Assembly (NCBI GenBank): GCA_003508605.1
Contig: DNUB01000138.1
Coordinates: forward strand, 1 to 5,543
DNA length: 5,543 nucleotides
Source: Oscillospiraceae bacterium
GTDB taxonomy: Bacteria; Bacillota; Clostridia; Oscillospirales; Ruminococcaceae
Reading direction: 5' to 3'
Position 1 is the first letter of the stretch. The number at the start of each line of letters is the position of its first letter. The notes under the pieces were generated by a model, which ran no database searches, had not been told where the DNA came from, and saw only the letters and a program-made list of their open reading frames with translations. Positions 5,518 through 5,543 of the stretch are shown piece after piece. The translations under genes were made by a program, and so were the position numbers.

Positions 5518-5540
5518 TTCACCTTGCGGTGGGCTTTTTT
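5518..5540 (+). terminator. Plus-strand terminator-like hairpin at the right edge
   Basis: TTCACC (5518-5523), loop TTGC, and GGTGGG (5528-5533) form a 6-bp stem with two G-U pairs in RNA, followed by C and six T residues (5535-5540). Read on the minus strand it has no T-run. No plus-strand gene precedes it between 4945 and 5518, so what it terminates is unclear. Confidence 0.45.
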
Positions 5541-5543
5541 ACT

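Overview
The window holds one minus-strand operon of shikimate-pathway genes, read from right to left, with a long regulatory region at its right end. The genes in transcription order are a type I-beta DAHP synthase (4944-3925), aroB (3928-2876), aroA (2863-1646), aroC (1662-586) and a DUF4364 protein (570-16). They encode steps 1, 2, 6 and 7 of chorismate synthesis, plus one protein of unknown function. Neighbours overlap or lie 12-15 bases apart, so the five genes are almost certainly co-transcribed and partly translationally coupled. No gene for steps 3-5 (aroD/aroQ, aroE, aroK) or for the Phe, Tyr or Trp branches is present.

The likely host is a member of the Clostridia, perhaps of the Ruminococcaceae/Oscillospiraceae. 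The reasons are the DUF4364 gene (a family I know mainly from Clostridia), the Thermotoga-like DAHP synthase with an N-terminal regulatory domain, the clostridial-looking AroA and AroC motifs, purine-rich Shine-Dalgarno sites, and AT-rich intergenic DNA with sigma-A-type promoters. This assignment rests on family resemblance, not on a search.

The most interesting part is the 599-base region 4945-5543. On the minus strand it begins with a near-consensus promoter (TTGACA, 17 bases, TAAAAT). Then comes a 30-codon ORF with a good ribosome binding site. It has 9 Phe/Tyr codons, including the run YYFSSKYYF. After it lies a perfect 7-bp hairpin followed by eight T residues. Three mutually exclusive RNA pairings can be drawn by hand: a protector hairpin around the Tyr/Phe codons, an antiterminator just after the leader stop codon, and the terminator. 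This is the layout of a ribosome-mediated transcription attenuator of the trp/phe type. It sits in front of a DAHP synthase whose relatives are inhibited by Tyr/Phe. The operon is therefore probably controlled twice by the same end products, at the enzyme and at transcription.

Between the attenuator and the DAHP synthase lie an 11-bp RNA stem, a tandem pair of 19-bp repeats and a weaker candidate promoter, which may give attenuator-independent expression. At the far right edge a plus-strand terminator-like hairpin has no plus-strand gene to serve. With a weak plus-strand promoter it could delimit a small RNA of about 100 nt, but this is speculative.
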